The notes under the pieces were generated by a model. That model was not told the origin of the DNA. It searched no databases and was given only the letters and a program-made list of their open reading frames with translations. From assembly GCA_018798825.1 (NCBI GenBank), contig CP076357.1, forward strand, positions 728,501 through 792,500: 64,000 nt of DNA, given 5' to 3'. Shown here one piece after another: positions 18,110-27,301 of this stretch (the first letter of the stretch is position 1; each line of letters starts with the position of its first letter). The DNA comes from Ochrobactrum sp. BTU1 (GTDB lineage Bacteria > Pseudomonadota > Alphaproteobacteria > Rhizobiales > Rhizobiaceae). The position numbers and the translations under genes were made by a program.

Positions 18110-18949
18110 CTAGATTACGAGAATTTTGGATAGTTCGGTCACAAGTGGTGTTGGTGCATTCAAGGTATAGATGCCAAATTCCGCAATTGGTGCTAACGGA
18201 AGATTGTATCGCCCATTAATGACCTCGCAATCTGGTGGCACAGCCTGAGGAAACAGGACCGCCACTCCTAGTCCTGCTCGAAGAGCCGCCAACATTGCGC
18301 TCAAGCTTTCAACCCGGCATCCGACCCGCCATTCAATTCCCTTCTCGGCAAGTAAAGCGATCATTCGATCCTGCCAAGAACATGAGGTTGCAAAGAGCAC
18401 CACGGGAAGTGGCTTGTCATCATCTACATCAAGCAATCGGCTCGCACTCCAGACGAGTTGATTTGAAATGTGACTTACGGGCGCTTGTGTGAAACGAGCC
18501 GGGTCGGCAATGACGACGTCTAGATCCCCTTGCGAGAACATTCGTGCAAGTTGAGCGGAATTCGACGATATCAGTTCAATCTCAACGGATGGATGTTGCT
18601 GTCGGAATTGAGCGAGCGCGATTGGCAAACGCGTCACCGCCAAATCCTCAAAAAGGCCAAGCCTAATACGGCCAATCAAAGGATTATCAATGAGGCCACG
18701 TTGCATATCATCGGTGAGGGCAATGACCTTTCGCGCGTAAGCTAAAAACCTCTCTCCGGCTGCTGTTAAAGTAGCACCACGCGACGACCGCTTTAAAAGC
18801 TCACTTTCCAACTCTCGCTCGATTTTTTGCAGTTGCATACTGACCGCTGCCTGAGTACGCGACAAACGATCTGCAGCCTTGCTCACAGCGCCTGTTTCAG
18901 CAACTGCGACGAACATCCGGAGCAATCTCAGGTCGTAGCTCGGCTCCAT
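18110..18949 (-). CDS. LysR-family transcriptional regulator
   Basis: A 279-residue LysR regulator. The N-terminal helix-turn-helix reads RLLRMFVAVAETGAVSKAAD followed by LSRTQAAVSMQLQKIE. The C-terminal effector domain begins near residue 90 (IRLGLFEDLAV). It is divergent from the RidA/aminotransferase/SDR operon, with 92 bases between starts, the classic layout for a LysR protein controlling the neighbouring genes. The intergenic space holds a good inverted repeat (18957-18983). The co-inducer is unknown. Confidence 0.9.
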   Translation of the reverse strand: MEPSYDLRLLRMFVAVAETGAVSKAADRLSRTQAAVSMQLQKIERELESELLKRSSRGATLTAAGERFLAYARKVIALTDDMQRGLIDNPLIGRIRLGLFEDLAVTRLPIALAQFRQQHPSVEIELISSNSAQLARMFSQGDLDVVIADPARFTQAPVSHISNQLVWSASRLLDVDDDKPLPVVLFATSCSWQDRMIALLAEKGIEWRVGCRVESLSAMLAALRAGLGVAVLFPQAVPPDCEVINGRYNLPLAPIAEFGIYTLNAPTPLVTELSKILVI

Positions 18950-18956
18950 AACGTTT

Positions 18957-18983
18957 CCTTATAGTGACTTAACAATTATAAGG
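18957..18983. promoter_or_regulatory. Candidate LysR operator
   Basis: CCTTATA (18957-18963) and TATAAGG (18977-18983) form a perfect inverted repeat with a 13-base spacer, just upstream of the LysR start and in the divergent promoter region. It includes a T-N11-A pattern. Function is inferred from position and symmetry. Confidence 0.6.
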
Positions 18984-19041
18984 ATACTCGTCACATCCAA
19001 TCTTTGGCAAGAGATGAGCAGTTGAAATAATGGAGTGACAG

Positions 19042-19506
19042 ATGTCTTCTTATCGAGAAAAACTCGCGGCGTGCGGATTAGACTGGCCACAGCTATCGAG
19101 GCCAGATTTACCCTTCTCTCCGACGATTGAAATAAACAATTTTCTCTATGTGTCGGGTCAGATACCTGAAAGAGGAACCGACATTGCCTATGTCGGGCAA
19201 GTCGGGCGTGAAATCGACGCGCAGTCTGCCTATGAGAGTGCAAAGCTATGCGCAGCAAATATCATATTCTGGGCAAATGAGGCGCTTGGGGGAGATTTAG
19301 ATCGGGTGACGCAGCTTGTTAAGCTTACAGTCTTTATCCACGCGGTGCCTGGATTTAGCAACTATTCCCAGATCGGAAATGGCGCCTCGCAGGTCATGCA
19401 GACAGTATTTGGCGACCGCGGCGAGCACGCGCGCTCTGCGATCGGCGTCGCGGGATTGCCCGCAAATGTGCCGGTCGAAGTCGAAGCCGTATTTCACCTT
19501 CGGTAA
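19042..19506 (+). CDS. RidA/YjgF-family protein
   Basis: A 154-residue protein of the RidA (YjgF/YER057c/UK114) superfamily, whose archetype hydrolyses reactive enamine/imine intermediates made by PLP enzymes. Visible motifs are NNFLYVSGQIPERG near residues 32-45, VKLTVFIHAVPGFSNYSQI and the ending GLPANVPVEVEAVFHLR. The Arg found in canonical RidA active sites is not obvious here, so another activity in the superfamily is possible. GGAGTGACAG precedes the ATG. A PLP-dependent aminotransferase-fold enzyme follows 17 bases downstream, which fits imine clearance. Confidence 0.88.
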   Translation: MSSYREKLAACGLDWPQLSRPDLPFSPTIEINNFLYVSGQIPERGTDIAYVGQVGREIDAQSAYESAKLCAANIIFWANEALGGDLDRVTQLVKLTVFIHAVPGFSNYSQIGNGASQVMQTVFGDRGEHARSAIGVAGLPANVPVEVEAVFHLR

Positions 19507-19522
19507 TCGAGAGCACGCTTCA

Positions 19523-20659
19523 ATGGCTATCCTTCATCTTAACCACAGCGGAGCCGGCCTGCCGTCATCCGAGACGACTGCAGCGATTGTTAACCATCTA
19601 AGTCTCGAAGCTCAAATCGGGCCAATGGAGGCTGGAACCGTGGCAGCTGATGCAATCAAGAATACATATCTCGCTGCTGCGAAGCTTCTAGGATGTTCGC
19701 CCGATGAGGTGGCTTTCGGATCAAGTCACGGTCAACTCTATGGAAACTTGATCAGTGCGATTTCGCTTTCCAAAGGGGACACGGTACTTGTCAGCCGTCA
19801 GGAATGGATAGGAAATGTGCTTTCTCTACAGCGCTGCGCCCAGTTGGACGGAGCATCGCTGTCCTTATTGGCATCTGATGAACTAAGTGCAGTGGATCCG
19901 GTCGCACTTCTCGCAAGCCTTACCCCTAACGTTCGCATTGTCGCGCTCACCTGGATAGGTGCAGGCAGTACATTGATCAATCCGGCCGCAGCTATTGGTG
20001 CTGCCATTCGTGAGGCTTCATCCTCGGCATTTTTTATCATTGATGCCAGTCAAGCACTTGGTCAGATTCCGATCGATGTCACTGAACTCAGATGCGACGC
20101 TCTGATTGGGTGCGGGCGAAAGTTTTTGCGTGGACCCCGCGGAACGGCATTAGCCTATGTTTCGCCCCGCCTTGCCGCAGAGCTTATACCCCGCGGTATC
20201 GACAACCACTCCTCAACGCTAAGAAATGGAAGCGTTGTGGTGGCAAACAGTGCTCGAGCTTTGGAGTTTGGGGAAACATCGGTTGCTCTCCAACTAGGCC
20301 TTGGCAAAGCACTAGATCAAGCCCTTGATCTCGGCGTCGACAACATTCGACTGCAACTTGACCATAAAGCGGAGCTTCTACGGAAGGCTCTTGCTGGTGT
20401 GCAAAACCTTCGACTGCTTGATCTTGGGAAATGCAAGAGCGCCTCTGTCACCTTTGCAATCGACGGCATGTCCTGTGCAACCGTCAAACAGCGCCTCGGC
20501 AAGCGCGCAAATATAGGCATGAACGGGCTAAACTATACCCCTTACGATATGGCTATGCGGGGAATTACCGAATTGCTTCGGGCCTCCGTCCATCTGAGCA
20601 CAACCGATGACGACATCGCCTTTTTCGCCGATGCCATAAAACAAATCCAGTTGCATTAA
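19523..20659 (+). CDS. Class V aminotransferase-fold PLP enzyme
   Basis: A 378-residue fold-type I PLP enzyme related to cysteine desulfurases and isopenicillin-N epimerases. The PLP aspartate lies in FFIIDASQALGQ and the Schiff-base lysine in GCGRKFLRGPRG. The start is the ATG at 19523, 17 bases after the ridA stop; the open frame runs further upstream but overlaps ridA in another phase. No catalytic Cys loop typical of IscS is visible. Together with RidA and an SDR it could degrade an amino compound; the substrate is not readable from the sequence. Confidence 0.85.
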   Translation: MAILHLNHSGAGLPSSETTAAIVNHLSLEAQIGPMEAGTVAADAIKNTYLAAAKLLGCSPDEVAFGSSHGQLYGNLISAISLSKGDTVLVSRQEWIGNVLSLQRCAQLDGASLSLLASDELSAVDPVALLASLTPNVRIVALTWIGAGSTLINPAAAIGAAIREASSSAFFIIDASQALGQIPIDVTELRCDALIGCGRKFLRGPRGTALAYVSPRLAAELIPRGIDNHSSTLRNGSVVVANSARALEFGETSVALQLGLGKALDQALDLGVDNIRLQLDHKAELLRKALAGVQNLRLLDLGKCKSASVTFAIDGMSCATVKQRLGKRANIGMNGLNYTPYDMAMRGITELLRASVHLSTTDDDIAFFADAIKQIQLH

Positions 20660-20680
20660 TATCTGAGTGAAGATTCCAAG

Positions 20681-21463
20681 ATGAGAGACACTATACGAAC
20701 AGCGCTTCTGCTCGGCGGAAGCAGAGGGCTTGGATTTGGCGTTGCCAGCGCTCTGGTAAAGCGGGGTCTAAATGTCATTCTGGTCGGCAGAGATGAAATT
20801 GCACTGCGGGCGGCCGAAGATCGGCTCATCAAAAATGGAGGGACGGTCATGTCCTTTCCCTGCGATCTCACAATTCCAGACAGCGTCACTAAAATGATGG
20901 AGGATGTCGAAAATTCTCTTGGCTGCATCGACGTCCTTCTTCTCAATGGCGGGGGACCAGCACCCTTTGCCGCATCTCACTTTGACGAAGAGAACTGGAA
21001 TGCGCAGTTCCGCGGTATGTTTCTCAGTCAGATCGAAGTAGCCGCGCACTTTTTACCTGCAATGCGGGCGCAAAATTTTGGGAGAATTATTGCGGTCTCT
21101 TCTACCAGCATTCGCGAACCTATTCCCTCTCTTACCGCTTCCAACGCGTTAAGATCAGCTGTTGCCGGATGGGCAAAGACGCTCGCATCTGAAGTGGCAG
21201 AAGATGGCGTCACCGTTAATCTCGTCTTGCCGGGCCGGTTTTTGACGGAGCGAACCACCCATCTGGACGAGATGGATGCAGCCGCGCGTGGGGTCGATCC
21301 AGTTGTCATCGCTGCCGAAAGCCAGAGAGAAATTCCGGCAAGACGTTATGGAACACCTGAAGAGTTCGGAGAAGTAGTTGCCTTTTTGGCAAGCGAAGGC
21401 GCGAGCTATATCAATGGGGTCGCCCTGCCGATTGATGGGGGCCTCAGCCGATCAATGATTTGA
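20681..21463 (+). CDS. SDR-family oxidoreductase with atypical catalytic residues
   Basis: A 260-residue Rossmann-fold protein of the short-chain dehydrogenase/reductase family. The cofactor motif reads LLGGSRGLGFG in place of TGxxxGxG, and LLLNGGGPAP replaces NNAG. After VSSTS the catalytic YxxxK is replaced: alignment places Ser at Tyr and Arg at Lys (TASNALRSAV). A FabG-like subgroup with such imperfect catalytic residues is known. The C-terminal INGVALPIDGG is normal. It ends the ridA operon and is followed by two strong stem-loops. Confidence 0.88.
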   Translation: MRDTIRTALLLGGSRGLGFGVASALVKRGLNVILVGRDEIALRAAEDRLIKNGGTVMSFPCDLTIPDSVTKMMEDVENSLGCIDVLLLNGGGPAPFAASHFDEENWNAQFRGMFLSQIEVAAHFLPAMRAQNFGRIIAVSSTSIREPIPSLTASNALRSAVAGWAKTLASEVAEDGVTVNLVLPGRFLTERTTHLDEMDAAARGVDPVVIAAESQREIPARRYGTPEEFGEVVAFLASEGASYINGVALPIDGGLSRSMI

Positions 21464-21500
21464 GTAAGTCAATTGCTCGAAAAAGCCTGACTACAAATGA

Positions 21501-21543
21501 GTAAATCCACTGCCGATGACGGATGGATCGTCAGTGGATTTAC
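21501..21543. terminator. Stem-loop after the SDR gene
   Basis: GTAAATCCACTG (21501-21512) and CAGTGGATTTAC (21532-21543) form a perfect 12-base stem with a 19-base loop, 38 bases after the SDR stop. It may act as a transcript end or attenuator together with the next hairpin. Confidence 0.55.
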
Positions 21544-21555
21544 CGCAATCACGAT

Positions 21556-21590
21556 GAATAGGGCCTGCTTCAGGCCCTATTCCTATTTTT
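21556..21590 (+). terminator. Strong (bidirectional) terminator between SDR operon and autotransporter 2
   Basis: GAATAGGGCCTG (21556-21567) pairs perfectly with 21571-21582 around a 3-base loop, then CTATTTTT follows on the plus strand. It terminates the ridA operon and, because the stem is symmetrical, probably also the convergent autotransporter 2. Confidence 0.85.
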
Positions 21591-21593
21591 GCA

Positions 21594-24500
21594 TTACCAT
21601 TTCATACGGAAGCCGACAGTTCCCTTGACGGAATAGCTGTCGCCAAAGTTGTTTAGGCTGGTGTTGACGAGGCCCTCACCATAGATCGAGTATTTATCGT
21701 CGTTCCAGTTGTAAGAACCACCAACACCAAGTCCGCCCCACAGACGGTCCTTCTCGCTGGCGAAACTGGTGCCTGCAACATCAACGCGTGTGCCTTCCAG
21801 GAACTCGTAGTAAAGATTGGCAATGCCGTAAACATGCGTGCGGTTCAGCATGCCATTCTCATTCTGCCACGAGTCTTCATGATCAAGCGTGAGACCAAGA
21901 CGACCCTGAAGGCTTTCACCGCGGTCCAGACTGACACGTGCACCGAATGGATCGGTGAAGGCATCAAAATCGACATTGGAGTAAACCAGCTGTGCCTGTG
22001 GTGTGAGCGACCATGCCGGATCAATCGCAATCCGCTTGCCGCCTTCAAGAGACAGCGTATAGCCAAAGCCCTTGTTGCCGTCAGCAAGGTTGGCGTTGGC
22101 AAGGTTCGAGTCCAGATCGCTCTTATACCAGGTCACCTGACCCTGACCGTCGAGGTAGAAGCCATTTTCGCCATACCAGGTCAGCGTGCCACCAAAGCCG
22201 TAACCGTTCGTGCTGATCTCGCCATCACCATAAACCGAGTTAACATCGGTCTTGCCATGGGCGTAGTGGATCGTGATCCCACCAATCAGCTTGCCATTTT
22301 CTGTTTCCGTCAACAGGCCATCAATACCAGCCTGAAGTTTGAAGACATTCTGGTCGTAATCCGTACTCGAAGTCGAGAAGCGTGGATTGATGCTGTTATG
22401 TGCGCCTTCGATGCGGCCCCATACACCATTGCCTTCAATCACAACACCGGCTTCTTCAGGAGCAGCATAGGGTGTTCCAATTGGATCAGCACCCTGTGCA
22501 ACAACCTTGTTGCCGTTACCGGCCCAGAAGCGATTGCCAACACGCTGCTGCAATGTCGGAACGCCGTTTAAGCCCAGCAATGCCTGAGGATAGGCTTCAT
22601 AGACTGGAACGCCAGCCTGATAAAGTGGTGTTGATGGTTCGGTTGGTGTGAGCTGTGAACGCAGATACCAATTGCCATCATTAGGCGTTGAAGTGCCGCC
22701 CTGATAAAGCTGATAGGCATAGGCACCAGCCACAACCGCCTGCTTGCCGCCGACCGTATAATCACCAAGCAGCGAGAATGAGCCGTTAGAAGCACCGTTT
22801 ACTTCGATAATCTTGATGCCTTCATTGGTCTGCGCACCCGTTCCACCGACATTGTTGACGCCGACATTGGTCGTGCCGGATGTATCGCCATTGACGATCA
22901 TCATGTCTGTCTTGGAATTGTCGTCACCAAGAACGACGTCAAACAGCATCTGTCCGCCATTGCCATTATAGTCTCCGCCGACGATCACAGTATCGCCAAC
23001 AGCATTATCAACCGTGGTGATGGTTCCGGCATTTGTCACATCGCCAGTAAATGAATAAACCCCTTTTCCATCTCCCGTTCCAATGAATGTGGAGGTGCGA
23101 TCGATCGTCATATTACCGTCGAAGGCGAGCGATGCCATCCCGTCAAGCGTGGAGCCGTTGGTGAGGTTTACGCCGGTTGTTCCTTCATCCGCCTCGCCAA
23201 CATGCCATGCACCATCGTCAATCGACAGATTGGCACCATCGAGATTAACAACTTCCCAGTTGATGATCTTGTTGCCATTGCTGGTCGCAGTCACGCCCTT
23301 GAGCGTGAGCGTATCAATCATGCCGTCAGCAATGGAGGTGTCATCACCGCCGTCAAGCATCTGCGAGCCGTCATAGCTCGACGCACTGACGGTTGCTGTG
23401 TCAGACCCGTCCTGACCGTAGAAACCGCCAATAAGCTTGCCACCTGTCCAGGTGAATGTATCGTTGCCCTCGTGGTTGACAATGCCATCACTGCTCTGGG
23501 CGTCATCGCGATCATCACCATAAATATTGCCGGTATAGGTTCCCGCGATCAGATTGAAGGTATCGTCGCCCAATCCAAGAATTGCATCGCCTGTGACCGT
23601 ACCAGCGCTGTTGACAATGACATTGCCTCCCAGCGCGTCAGATTCTGCCGGATCGCCTGGAGCACCACCGTCACGGATAGCGATACCTGAAGTTGCTGAA
23701 AGCGTGGCCGTCTGAGCAATATTGATGGTTGCACCATTCGCGGACAATGTCTGAATACCAGCACCTGTGCTGCCGCTCACTTTGTCGACGATGCTAACGA
23801 GAGACGGTCCAGTACCTTGGTTGGAAAGCAGAATACCCGTGGCGCCTGCAATGGCACCCGATGTCTGTTGTACTGTCACACCAGTGGTGTTTGCGCCACC
23901 GCTGGCAAAGATACCGTACCCATTAGCACCACCGGTCACGTTGCCCGAAACCGCAACAGTCGTTGCGCCAGTGCCGCGATTAAACGCATAAATGCCGTAA
24001 GTTGCCCCGGTGATCGAGCCCCCTGTCTGATTTACCCGCAGATCAGTGGAACTGCTGGCGTTGCGGGCATAGACGCCATAAGTACCGGTCGCGCTCACAT
24101 CGTCTGCAAGCGTAACCGCTGTCGAGCCGGTGCCTGCATTGTCTGCAAACACCCCGTAAAGACCGCCTTTGATCGTTCCTGCTTTTTGCTCAACAATGAT
24201 ATCCTTGGCGGTGGCGGCGTTAAAAGCATAGAGACCGGCGCGTACCACAGCCGTGACATCGCCCGAACTGATGATCGTAGTTGATCCGATACCTCGATTA
24301 TTGGCAAACATGCCATACCAGTTGGCAGAAATCGATCCCGCTGTCTGGATAAGCGTAATATCGGTCGCTGCCCCTTCATTATAGCCGTAGACGCCATAGG
24401 TGTCGTTATTGGTGGCGCCAGTCTGAGTCTGATTGATGATCCCGGCCGTTGTAATCGACACAGCACCTGTGCCGTAATTGTCAGCGCGAATGCCGTGCGT

Positions 24501-25364
24501 ATATCCGGTAATAGTGCTACCCGATTCCTGCGTAATGTCGATATTCTTCGCCGTCGAATAATTCAGCGCCCAGATGCCATTGTCACCTGCGCCGCTCAGA
24601 TCACCGGCCACACCAATTATAGTCGAGCCAATTCCGCTGTGGCTCGTAAGAATCCCATTATCTGTACCAGAAATCGATCCGCCTATTTGGTTGACAATCA
24701 AATCTTGTGCATCAGCGCCATTGCTAACTTGAATACCATTCCCGGAAGTTCCCGTAACAGTGCCTGAAGTCGTAACCGTCGTTGAACTTGTGCCATAATT
24801 GGAGACGATAATACCTGCAAGGCCGGTTACGCTGCCATTTGATGTTACTGTAACGGCGCCCGATACCCCATTATTATACACCGCCATGCCAATTCCATCG
24901 GCGGAGATAATGGTTGAAGCGTTTGCGTCCGTTACGCTGACCCCACCGATCACATCGACGTAAAATGCGTCCCCAGCGGTCGACAAACCAAATCCCGGTT
25001 GGGTGATTACCGTTACAGGCGTAGGTTCCGAAATATTCACCGGCGCATCGCCGCCGCTTCCCGACGCAGGACCTGAACAGGTCCACGTCACGGAGTCTAC
25101 TGTGGTACAGCTCCCCGCGAATGATGGAGACGACCAAGCAAACAGTGTTGCGAGCCCCACCGCGGTACCAACTATAAAACCTGTAAGCGAGAGCGTTAAG
25201 CCCGTGCTGAAAGGCGCGATACCGCCAGCGATGCCCTTATACTTGCCTACTCGACCACCACGAAGAAGCGTGCCTGCGTCTCTCCAATGAGCATCAGACG
25301 ATCTATTGGATGCCTCAAGCAATTCGGACGACTGCTCTTCAAAATTTGCTATCGATGCGATCAT
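21594..25364 (-). CDS. Large autotransporter adhesin (type Va secretion), copy 2
   Basis: A 1256-residue autotransporter. I start it at the ATG at 25364 with GGGGAAA upstream; a TTG two codons earlier is possible. The extended signal region repeats LLRGGRVGKYKGIAGG, seen in copy 1, then a hydrophobic stretch and a likely cleavage after SFAGS. The passenger is built from roughly 45-residue repeats (GTGSTT, SGDVTA, GIYAFN, QTGGSI patterns), different in detail from copy 1. The barrel of about 290 residues, from EEAGVVIEGNGVWGRIEGAH to VGFRMKW, matches copy 1 at most positions. The gene is convergent with the SDR operon and inverted relative to copy 1. Confidence 0.9.
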   Translation of the reverse strand: MIASIANFEEQSSELLEASNRSSDAHWRDAGTLLRGGRVGKYKGIAGGIAPFSTGLTLSLTGFIVGTAVGLATLFAWSSPSFAGSCTTVDSVTWTCSGPASGSGGDAPVNISEPTPVTVITQPGFGLSTAGDAFYVDVIGGVSVTDANASTIISADGIGMAVYNNGVSGAVTVTSNGSVTGLAGIIVSNYGTSSTTVTTSGTVTGTSGNGIQVSNGADAQDLIVNQIGGSISGTDNGILTSHSGIGSTIIGVAGDLSGAGDNGIWALNYSTAKNIDITQESGSTITGYTHGIRADNYGTGAVSITTAGIINQTQTGATNNDTYGVYGYNEGAATDITLIQTAGSISANWYGMFANNRGIGSTTIISSGDVTAVVRAGLYAFNAATAKDIIVEQKAGTIKGGLYGVFADNAGTGSTAVTLADDVSATGTYGVYARNASSSTDLRVNQTGGSITGATYGIYAFNRGTGATTVAVSGNVTGGANGYGIFASGGANTTGVTVQQTSGAIAGATGILLSNQGTGPSLVSIVDKVSGSTGAGIQTLSANGATINIAQTATLSATSGIAIRDGGAPGDPAESDALGGNVIVNSAGTVTGDAILGLGDDTFNLIAGTYTGNIYGDDRDDAQSSDGIVNHEGNDTFTWTGGKLIGGFYGQDGSDTATVSASSYDGSQMLDGGDDTSIADGMIDTLTLKGVTATSNGNKIINWEVVNLDGANLSIDDGAWHVGEADEGTTGVNLTNGSTLDGMASLAFDGNMTIDRTSTFIGTGDGKGVYSFTGDVTNAGTITTVDNAVGDTVIVGGDYNGNGGQMLFDVVLGDDNSKTDMMIVNGDTSGTTNVGVNNVGGTGAQTNEGIKIIEVNGASNGSFSLLGDYTVGGKQAVVAGAYAYQLYQGGTSTPNDGNWYLRSQLTPTEPSTPLYQAGVPVYEAYPQALLGLNGVPTLQQRVGNRFWAGNGNKVVAQGADPIGTPYAAPEEAGVVIEGNGVWGRIEGAHNSINPRFSTSSTDYDQNVFKLQAGIDGLLTETENGKLIGGITIHYAHGKTDVNSVYGDGEISTNGYGFGGTLTWYGENGFYLDGQGQVTWYKSDLDSNLANANLADGNKGFGYTLSLEGGKRIAIDPAWSLTPQAQLVYSNVDFDAFTDPFGARVSLDRGESLQGRLGLTLDHEDSWQNENGMLNRTHVYGIANLYYEFLEGTRVDVAGTSFASEKDRLWGGLGVGGSYNWNDDKYSIYGEGLVNTSLNNFGDSYSVKGTVGFRMKW

Positions 25365-26522
25365 GCGCAATTTCCCCTACAACTTCAAATTCACCCTATT
25401 AAGCAACATTACGCTTACTTCGCGCGCCGCAAGTGGGTTTGTCCGAACGGGCGTTTCTGAAAGTGATTTATGTATATTTTTAAAATAAAATCTACAGGGA
25501 TCTACGTTATATAACGGTTAGCTCTTCAAATTCTTTAACAAAACTTTGATAATCCACTTTTGGCCCTTTTTCAGACCTAAAGAGCGGCTTCGCTAAGACG
25601 TTTTCTAATTAACTGCAAGCGCGAAAGCTGCAGACTTTTCTTTCAATACTGTAAAGGGCAACTTCCAAAGCCGCAGGGCCAAAGGGCCAAAAAAGCTATA
25701 ATTGGTGCGCTCTGATGTGGTTGATCCTCAACCCATTTCATTACCCATGAGGAAGACGCAGCACAAAACTCGACAAGCAAAATAGCGCCATCCGATATGC
25801 TCAGATCGCCGATGAGATCATAAGAGCGCGGAAATGAATTATCCATTTAACGCAATGACACTGAAACCGGACGTTAAGCTCGATCATGCACCCCTGCACC
25901 TATAGGTGCAGCCGTCTTTTTCTCAGGCGTGATAGGAAAGATATTCAACCGGAATTTATTCAGTGCGGCCTGTTTTGTTGTTAGACCACATCTCTTTCTC
26001 ATGCGCTCAGTCTGGCCACGCATTTGCGTGGGTCCGAGACAACCGCAAAGCCAAAGTCGCCGGCAATAGAAACTCCACGCAAACTTTCATTTGCTGCAGA
26101 GAGTTAAATCAAGACGACAGAAAGATAGTTCATAAACGGTGCTAGCCAAAACCATTTCATCATAGCCAACGAGCGCCAGGAGGCGCAGTCAAAATCCCTC
26201 TGCGATATGCAGCTTCGCAACGGCCATAGAGGCTATAACGGCCAAAGACGTTTCTAAAAGGGAAAATATGGGATGGCCGATTGCAATAGCATTGGAGAAA
26301 AACCCTTCTCAGACAATCAGTTATAGGGGCATTAGAGCACGGTAATTCCGGCTACCATATGTGCCATACTCCCCCTTTTGGTAATCAAAACGCATTTGCC
26401 AAAGTCACGGCCTTTTTTTCCTTATCGATGAAAAGTACTAGTCTTCCTTGATTAGCGATGAGTTTATTTTACAATTCTGACCTCACCTTGTGCAAAGAAC
26501 AATCATTCTGCTTGCGCCTTAA
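25365..26522. other. Intergenic region without a recognised gene
   Basis: Nearly 1.2 kb between autotransporter 2 and gntR1. AT-rich blocks at 25465-25530 probably hold the autotransporter 2 promoter. Short frames (for example 25643-25846 minus) lack ribosome binding sites and family resemblance. Like the long stretch before autotransporter 1, it may contain regulatory elements I cannot define. Confidence 0.45.
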
Positions 26523-27200
26523 TCATGCAAGCGCTGCACTCAGATCGTAAGAATGCCTGTTCATTTCTCGCAAATCGAGTTGGTTTTCTACATGATCGAG
26601 GTGGTGCGCCATAAGATCTACCGCCTTGCTCCGATCCTTTTGAATTATTGCATCGACAATCTCAGCATGCTCGTCGGGTCCGCAATTAAAGTAATCTTCG
26701 TTGCGATAGACTGCGGTAATTAACGACGTGCGTGAGACCAGATCACGCATCATCGTGAACAGGAAATCTGAGGATGCAAGCTCGGCTAGAAGTAGATGGA
26801 AACCGCCCGACAGCTTGATAATATCAGTCGCCAGATTACTCAGATTAGCTATGCGTTCCTTCGCGACGTGATCATTGAGCCGCTTCAAATCAGTTCGCGT
26901 TGCCGAGCGACATAAGCGCTCGACGACGCAAGTTTCTACCGTGCGACGTACAAAGAACACATCTCTGGCTTCTGCGACCGTCGGTTTGCAGACGAAGGCT
27001 CCTCGATTGGGAACGATATCAACAAGCCCCTCGCGCTTAAGGGCGGCGAGAGCCTGCCGGATTCGTGCGCGGCTGACCTCGAAGATCTCTGCCATCTGCT
27101 CTTCTTTAAGCTGCACGCCTGGGCGCAGGCGCCGCTCCGCAATTGACAACCATACTTTCTCGACAATTTGCTGTGTCGATGCACCCTTGAGCTCTGCCAT
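26523..27200 (-). CDS. GntR-family regulator, FCD domain (copy 1)
   Basis: A 225-residue regulator with an N-terminal winged helix (about 8-75; EEQMAEIFEVSRARIRQAL) and a C-terminal FCD ligand-binding domain, whose metal-binding His residues lie in SGGFHLLLAE and MAHHLDHVE. GGGGAGGG precedes the ATG. It is nearly the same as the protein at 28826-29503; the DNA-reading helix VSRARIRQ is shared, so both should bind the same operator. A TTGT-N2-ACAA site sits about 80 bases upstream (27280-27291), which suggests autoregulation. It probably represses the surrounding amidohydrolase/transporter genes. Confidence 0.92.
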   Translation of the reverse strand: MAELKGASTQQIVEKVWLSIAERRLRPGVQLKEEQMAEIFEVSRARIRQALAALKREGLVDIVPNRGAFVCKPTVAEARDVFFVRRTVETCVVERLCRSATRTDLKRLNDHVAKERIANLSNLATDIIKLSGGFHLLLAELASSDFLFTMMRDLVSRTSLITAVYRNEDYFNCGPDEHAEIVDAIIQKDRSKAVDLMAHHLDHVENQLDLREMNRHSYDLSAALA

Positions 27201-27279
27201 GAGCGACCCTCCCCTTCTTTGTCAAGAAGCTCAAAGCACGACAAAAAGTCAACCATCTTTGGCGTACAAACAAGACAAT

Positions 27280-27291
27280 ATTGTCAACAAT
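27280..27291. promoter_or_regulatory. GntR operator upstream of gntR1
   Basis: ATTGTCAACAAT overlaps a second perfect palindrome, GACAATATTGTC (27274-27285). It fits the pattern TTGT-N2-ACAA seen at 28736-28749, 37982-38005, 38028-38039 and 41256-41279. It lies between the racemase stop and the gntR1 start. Confidence 0.65.
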
Positions 27292-27301
27292 AAATAGGGT
27301 A

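Noticed and set aside
25643..25846. 67-residue minus-strand frame in the gap before gntR1
   Set aside because: No ribosome binding site, no family resemblance and no neighbour link.
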